From positions 705,501-769,500 of the forward strand of contig NC_009615.1 of the NCBI RefSeq assembly GCF_000012845.1: a stretch of DNA of 64,000 nucleotides, given 5' to 3'. This document shows, one piece after another, positions 60,047-64,000 of this stretch (position 1 is its first letter; every line of letters starts with the position of its first letter). The position numbers and the translations under genes are program-made. Origin of the DNA: Parabacteroides distasonis ATCC 8503 (GTDB lineage Bacteria; Bacteroidota; Bacteroidia; Bacteroidales; Tannerellaceae). The notes beneath the pieces were generated by a model. That model was not told the origin of the DNA. It saw nothing but the letters and a program-made list of their open reading frames with translations, and did not search any database.

Positions 60047-61912
60047 TTAGAATGGGAATAATAAAGGTAATATAAATACCATAACGATTCCCATCACGAT
60101 TTGTAAAGGCAACCCCACCTTTACATAGTCCATAAATGTATATTTTCCGGCGGACATAACGAGTGCGTTGGGTGGCGTAGAGAAGGGGGAGGCGAAGCAC
60201 ATGCTGGCACCTACCGTCACCGCCAGCAGGAACGGATAAGGGCTAACGTTGATGGCTATGGCGGATTGAAGGGCAATAGGGGCTACCAGTACCGCCGTGG
60301 CCGTGTTGCTGATAAACATGGTCAGTAGCGAGGTGGTGAAATAAATTCCGGTCATCAAGACGAGCGGTCCGTAATCGCCTAGTCCGCTCACCAATTTCTC
60401 CGAGATAAGATTGGAGGCGCCTGTCTTCTCTAAGGCTAGCGACATGGGTAACATGGCGGCGATCAAGACTACGCTTTCCCAATTAATCGTTTTATAAGCC
60501 TCTTCCACGTTACGGAAACATCCGGTTAATACCATCAATATTCCCGCTATGATTACCGCCGCTACCGGAGGAATCGGGATGAAGTCGAATACCATGGCGG
60601 CAATCATTAAGACCATGATCAAGGCGGCGACAGGGGCTTTATAATCCAGAGTGACTTTAGAGGCCTCTTCTAAGGGCTGGCCCAATACCACCCATTGCGA
60701 TTGCTTTTGGCTCATGCGAGCGATACTGTCCCATGTGCCTTGTATTAGAAGGATATCGCCGGCATGCATCTTTATATCTTTTATATCATTCAGTATATAT
60801 TCCCCTTTCCGTTGGATGCCTAAGATATTCACGGAATATTTATCCCTGAAACCAGAGTCCTTTACCACCTTATTTATCAATTTCGAGTCGGGCATTAATA
60901 AGACCTCGGCGATACCGATCTCCCGAACGCTCAGCTTTTCAACTTCCGCCCCTTCAACATATTCGGATACGTGGGTATCCGTAAGCTCCAGATTCTGTTC
61001 TTTGGCGAATTGGTTTACTTTCTCGAACGGGCCGAACACATAGAGGATATCGTTCTCCTGTAATTCCGTATGTGGGCCGGCTAAGGACTGGTCTACGGTT
61101 TTAAGGAAACGTCCTTGAGAGGACGACTGCCGGCGTATCTCCAGAATGGAGAGATTATAAGCCTGCGTAATATTTAATTCTTGCAATTTTTTCCCTCCGA
61201 TCCGGGAACCGGGCCTGATCTGTATCCGATATAGATTATCCGATAATTGGTATTTCTTGGCTAACTCTTTTGGGGAGTGCCCGGTTGTAGTCTTCGTGTC
61301 TTTGCCATCCTCCTTTTTTACCAAGAAGAATTTGCTTAGGGGAATCAAGACGACCAAGCCGATAAGCACACAAATAACCCCGATAGGCGTAAACGAGAAA
61401 AACGATAGATCCGTGAATCCGGCGTTGGATAGCACCTCATCTACCACGAGGTTCGGAGGCGTACCGATCAGCGTGGCCATTCCGCCCATGCTACTAGCGA
61501 AAGCCAAGGGCATCAAGAACCTCCCGGGACTGATATTGGCGCTTGCCGCCATGCTCACTACGATCGGAAGCATGAGGGCCACGGTACCCGTATTACTGAC
61601 GAACGCCCCGATAAAAGCGGTGACCATCATGATCAATATGAATAATTTCAATTCGCTTTTTCCCGCTAGACGGAGTATCTTGCTGCTGATCATCTTTGCC
61701 AATCCCGTTTTAAAGATAGCTCCTCCTACGACAAATAACCCGACCATCATGATGACGATAGGATTGGAGAAGCCGGAAAGCGCTTCTTCGGGTGTAAGTA
61801 TGTTGAATACGATTAATAAGACGAGGGCGCATAGAGCGACAAGATCGGAACGTAATTTTCCATTAACAAAGAAAACTGCTGATAGGGCCAGTATTATAAG
61901 TGTTGTGATCAT
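60047..61912 (-). CDS. SLC13/DASS-family permease with two RCK_C domains
   Basis: A 621-residue membrane transporter. Two blocks of hydrophobic helices (about 1-190 and 410-621) flank a cytosolic insert with two TrkA-C (RCK_C) domains (about 215-300 and 310-395). The motifs SNTGTVALMLP and FISNTATAVLVAPIAL are the repeated SNT signatures of divalent anion:sodium symporters that coordinate sodium and the carboxylate. Substrate may be sulfate, a dicarboxylate or another anion. The RCK_C domains suggest control by a small ligand. It is divergent from rclA. Confidence 0.88.
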   Translation of the reverse strand: MITTLIILALSAVFFVNGKLRSDLVALCALVLLIVFNILTPEEALSGFSNPIVIMMVGLFVVGGAIFKTGLAKMISSKILRLAGKSELKLFILIMMVTAFIGAFVSNTGTVALMLPIVVSMAASANISPGRFLMPLAFASSMGGMATLIGTPPNLVVDEVLSNAGFTDLSFFSFTPIGVICVLIGLVVLIPLSKFFLVKKEDGKDTKTTTGHSPKELAKKYQLSDNLYRIQIRPGSRIGGKKLQELNITQAYNLSILEIRRQSSSQGRFLKTVDQSLAGPHTELQENDILYVFGPFEKVNQFAKEQNLELTDTHVSEYVEGAEVEKLSVREIGIAEVLLMPDSKLINKVVKDSGFRDKYSVNILGIQRKGEYILNDIKDIKMHAGDILLIQGTWDSIARMSQKQSQWVVLGQPLEEASKVTLDYKAPVAALIMVLMIAAMVFDFIPIPPVAAVIIAGILMVLTGCFRNVEEAYKTINWESVVLIAAMLPMSLALEKTGASNLISEKLVSGLGDYGPLVLMTGIYFTTSLLTMFISNTATAVLVAPIALQSAIAINVSPYPFLLAVTVGASMCFASPFSTPPNALVMSAGKYTFMDYVKVGLPLQIVMGIVMVFILPLLFPF

Positions 61913-62013
61913 AGGGTATAAATATTATAGGTAAAGAACAAAAAATAGGGGGTATTTGTTCGTTATTTTCTTGTTTCGGGAAAAATGGCTAAACTTATAG
62001 GTTGAACAACCAT

Positions 62014-62043
62014 TTTGTAAAATAGGGGCTGGAGCTATTTTTG
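62014..62043 (+). promoter_or_regulatory. Promoter of the rclA gene
   Basis: TTTG at 62014-62017 and TATTTTTG at 62036-62043 are 18 bases apart. The ATG is 74 bases downstream. Confidence 0.6.
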
Positions 62044-62060
62044 CGATATGAAATTCGCAA
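62041..62060. promoter_or_regulatory. Inverted repeat at the rclA promoter, possible operator
   Basis: TTGCGA and TCGCAA form a perfect 6-bp dyad with an 8-base centre, overlapping the end of the -7 box. A repressor or redox regulator could bind here. Confidence 0.4.
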
Positions 62061-62117
62061 CAATTAGGTTAAAACGAATGTTATTTTAATGTCTAACGAA
62101 AAGAAGATAAATCAGAG

Positions 62118-63497
62118 ATGAAAAAGTACGACGCGATTATTATTGGTTTTGGGAAAGGTGGAAAAACCTTGGCGGCGGATTTGGCCAACCATGGATGGAA
62201 TGTAGCTGTGGTGGAGCGTTCGACGGGTATGTACGGAGGTACTTGTATCAATATCGGCTGTATACCGACGAAAGCGCTTGTACATAACGCTCAAGTGACA
62301 GGGTATCGCAGACCTTCTACCTTCGAGCAATATGCGGAGGAGTTTAAGCAGGCGATCCTCGCCAAGGAGAAACTGACCTCTTTGCTTCGTGAGAAGAATT
62401 TCAAGAATCTGGATGATCGGGAGACCGTAACGGTCTATACCGGAGAGGCTTCTTTTCGTTCCCCTTATGAGATTGTCGTGAAAACGGATACGGACTCTTT
62501 CTTGCTGGAAGGCGAGAAGATATTCATCAATACCGGAGCCACGACGATTATTCCTACGATAAGCGGTATCGAGGATAATCCTTACGTATATACAAGTACT
62601 TCCATTATGGAACTGGAGAAACTGCCACGGCATCTGGTTATTGTCGGAGGCGGATATATCGGGCTGGAATTCGCTTCCATGTTCGCCGGTTTTGGATCGA
62701 AGGTAACGATCTTGGAGGCTGGGGAGGTGTTCATTCCTCGTGAGGACCGGGACATCGCCGATTCGGTGAAGTCCACGCTAGAGAAAAAAGGGATCACCAT
62801 TCATTTGAATACGGTCGTGCAGACTATCGAGCAGGATGCCGAGCGGGCTACGGTGATCTGCCGTAACGCTATCTCGGGAGATACCTTGCGGCTGGATGCC
62901 GAGGCGGTGCTTTTGGCTACCGGCCGTAAACCGAATACGGAAAGCCTAAATCTGCAAGCCGCCGGAATACGGACGACTAATCGTGGCGCTATCGAGGTGG
63001 ATAGTAAGTTGCGTACCAATATCCCTAATATCTGGGCGATCGGGGATGTACATGGCGGATTACAATTTACCTATCTGTCTTTGGATGATTACCGTATTAT
63101 CCGGGAAGAGCTGTTTGGTAATGGTTTCCGGAGCTTGGACGATCGGGAAGCAGTGGCTTATTCCGTATTCATCGATCCTCCGTTGGCCCATGTCGGGTTG
63201 AACGAGACGCAAGCCCGTAAGATGGAGAAAAATATAAAGGTGGCCAGCCTGCCCGCCGCCGCCATGCCTCGTACCCGTACCATCGAGCAGACGGATGGCT
63301 TACTGAAAGCCGTGGTAGATGCGGATACCGGGAAGATCCTAGGATGTACCTTATTCTGCGCCGAGTCCAGCGAAGTCATAAATACGGTTAGCTTGGCGAT
63401 GCGTCTCGGGCAAGATTACACGTTCCTCCGGGATTCGATATTCACCCATCCGTCGATGAGTGAGGCTTTAAATGATCTATTTGGATTAATAAAATAA
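62118..63497 (+). CDS. rclA: RclA-type flavoprotein disulfide reductase
   Basis: A 459-residue FAD/NAD(P)H enzyme closely resembling E. coli RclA along its length (IGFGKGGKTLAADLANHGW, MYGGTCINIGCIPTK, PREDRDIAD, GGLQFTYLSLDDYRI, THPSMSEALNDL). The redox-active cysteines are Cys43 and Cys48. RclA reduces copper(II) and protects against hypochlorous acid and related oxidants, which fits a host-associated bacterium. The lipoamide dehydrogenase partner complexes are absent. It stands alone on the plus strand; gnd follows after 10 bases and may be co-transcribed, which would supply NADPH. Confidence 0.9.
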   Translation: MKKYDAIIIGFGKGGKTLAADLANHGWNVAVVERSTGMYGGTCINIGCIPTKALVHNAQVTGYRRPSTFEQYAEEFKQAILAKEKLTSLLREKNFKNLDDRETVTVYTGEASFRSPYEIVVKTDTDSFLLEGEKIFINTGATTIIPTISGIEDNPYVYTSTSIMELEKLPRHLVIVGGGYIGLEFASMFAGFGSKVTILEAGEVFIPREDRDIADSVKSTLEKKGITIHLNTVVQTIEQDAERATVICRNAISGDTLRLDAEAVLLATGRKPNTESLNLQAAGIRTTNRGAIEVDSKLRTNIPNIWAIGDVHGGLQFTYLSLDDYRIIREELFGNGFRSLDDREAVAYSVFIDPPLAHVGLNETQARKMEKNIKVASLPAAAMPRTRTIEQTDGLLKAVVDADTGKILGCTLFCAESSEVINTVSLAMRLGQDYTFLRDSIFTHPSMSEALNDLFGLIK

Positions 63498-63507
63498 AAA
63501 CATAAAT

Positions 63508-64000
63508 ATGAAAACATCAAATATTGGATTAATCGGCTTGGCCGTGATGGGCGAGAACCTTGCGTTGAACATGGAAAGCAAGGGGTTCACCGTATCCGTT
63601 TATAATCGTACAGCGCCGGGAGAGGAAGGCGTGGTAGACCGCTTCATGAGCGGTCGTGGAAAAGGAAAGAATTTTATAGGAACCCATACGATACAGGAAT
63701 TTGTCGAGTCTATCGAGCGTCCTCGCAAGATCATGCTGATGGTAAAAGCGGGTGCCCCGGTGGATGAGCTGATGGCTCAATTGATTCCTTACTTATCACC
63801 CGGTGACGTGATTATCGATGGTGGCAACTCGGACTTCCATGATACGGAACGACGGGTGAAGGAGATGGAGGCGCATGGGATGTACTTCGTAGGTACCGGA
63901 ATCTCCGGAGGGGAGATCGGTGCCTTGTACGGACCTTCCGTGATGCCGGGTGGCTCGCCTGCCGCTTGGCCTTTGGTGAAGGATGTCTTGCAAAGCATCG
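63508..64000 (+). CDS. gnd: 6-phosphogluconate dehydrogenase (start only, cut by the window end)
   Basis: The first 164 codons are present. The NADP-binding GLAVMGENLALNMESKGF (about 10-27), VYNRT and IDGGNSDFHDTERR (about 102-115) with the following GTGISGGEIGALYGPS are diagnostic. The enzyme converts 6-phosphogluconate to ribulose 5-phosphate, giving NADPH and CO2. The gene starts with ATG at 63508, 10 bases after rclA, and continues past the window; the zwf and pgl genes that often follow cannot be seen. Confidence 0.95.
   Translation, partial: MKTSNIGLIGLAVMGENLALNMESKGFTVSVYNRTAPGEEGVVDRFMSGRGKGKNFIGTHTIQEFVESIERPRKIMLMVKAGAPVDELMAQLIPYLSPGDVIIDGGNSDFHDTERRVKEMEAHGMYFVGTGISGGEIGALYGPSVMPGGSPAAWPLVKDVLQSI

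Overview
The window looks like the chromosome of a gut Bacteroidales bacterium, most likely Parabacteroides or a close relative. The signs are a SusC/SusD pair, a DUF6261 protein, a LruC-domain lipoprotein, several large lipoproteins, -7 promoter boxes of the Bacteroidetes type (TAnnTTTG) before many genes, and almost no Shine-Dalgarno sequences. The genus is an inference. No rRNA, tRNA, insertion sequence, phage or CRISPR array was recognised. The two ends cut a region upstream of susC (left) and a 6-phosphogluconate dehydrogenase gene (right).

Layout. 1-5041: STN-containing SusC plus SusD lipoprotein. 5096-7496: a NikR-type regulator that has lost most nickel ligands, followed by a TonB-dependent receptor. 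7570-11849: single-domain response regulator, an unusual KamA-like radical SAM protein, a DUF2148 ferredoxin-like protein and an unrecognised protein. 12001-24410 (minus strand): NhaC-type antiporter, DUF5686 protein, DUF6261 protein, a 41/42-bp tandem repeat, a C10 cysteine protease with a small lipoprotein, an acyl-CoA synthetase and Mfd. 24411-27010: remnant of a short-chain dehydrogenase, then two nearly identical dps genes flanking a beta-barrel protein. 27010-29385: hybrid histidine kinase.

29627-44672 is the most unusual metabolic region: an IclR regulator with a good candidate operator, then a propeller/di-haem cytochrome, a chorismatase-fold protein, a cupin lipoprotein, a 1334-residue NPCBM/propeller/cytochrome/SUMF1 fusion, a fused CcsB-CcsA cytochrome c maturation protein, a VOC protein, DhaK, DhaL, an LsrF-type thiolase and a propeller lipoprotein. 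It resembles a dedicated pathway that couples periplasmic c-type cytochromes to cytosolic phosphorylation and thiolytic cleavage of a small ketose-like compound. The substrate is unknown. An AmpG-like MFS transporter and a GH130 enzyme follow from their own promoter.

47816-54951 is a signalling locus: phosphoethanolamine transferase, hybrid kinase with HPt domain, a 370-bp noncoding gap with a near-consensus sigma-54 promoter and a terminated transcript candidate, a DUF418 membrane protein and an NtrC-family activator. It suggests a sigma-54-driven small RNA controlled by the neighbouring phosphorelay. 55837-64000: LruC lipoprotein, GNAT and DUF2156 transferases, an SLC13 permease, RclA and the start of gnd.

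Across the window at least four intergenic arrays (11878, 24747, 34118, 47075) consist of a 13-14 bp unit repeated at exactly 22-bp pitch. The unit is conserved within an array but different between arrays, and copies can flip orientation. I know of no named element with this design.
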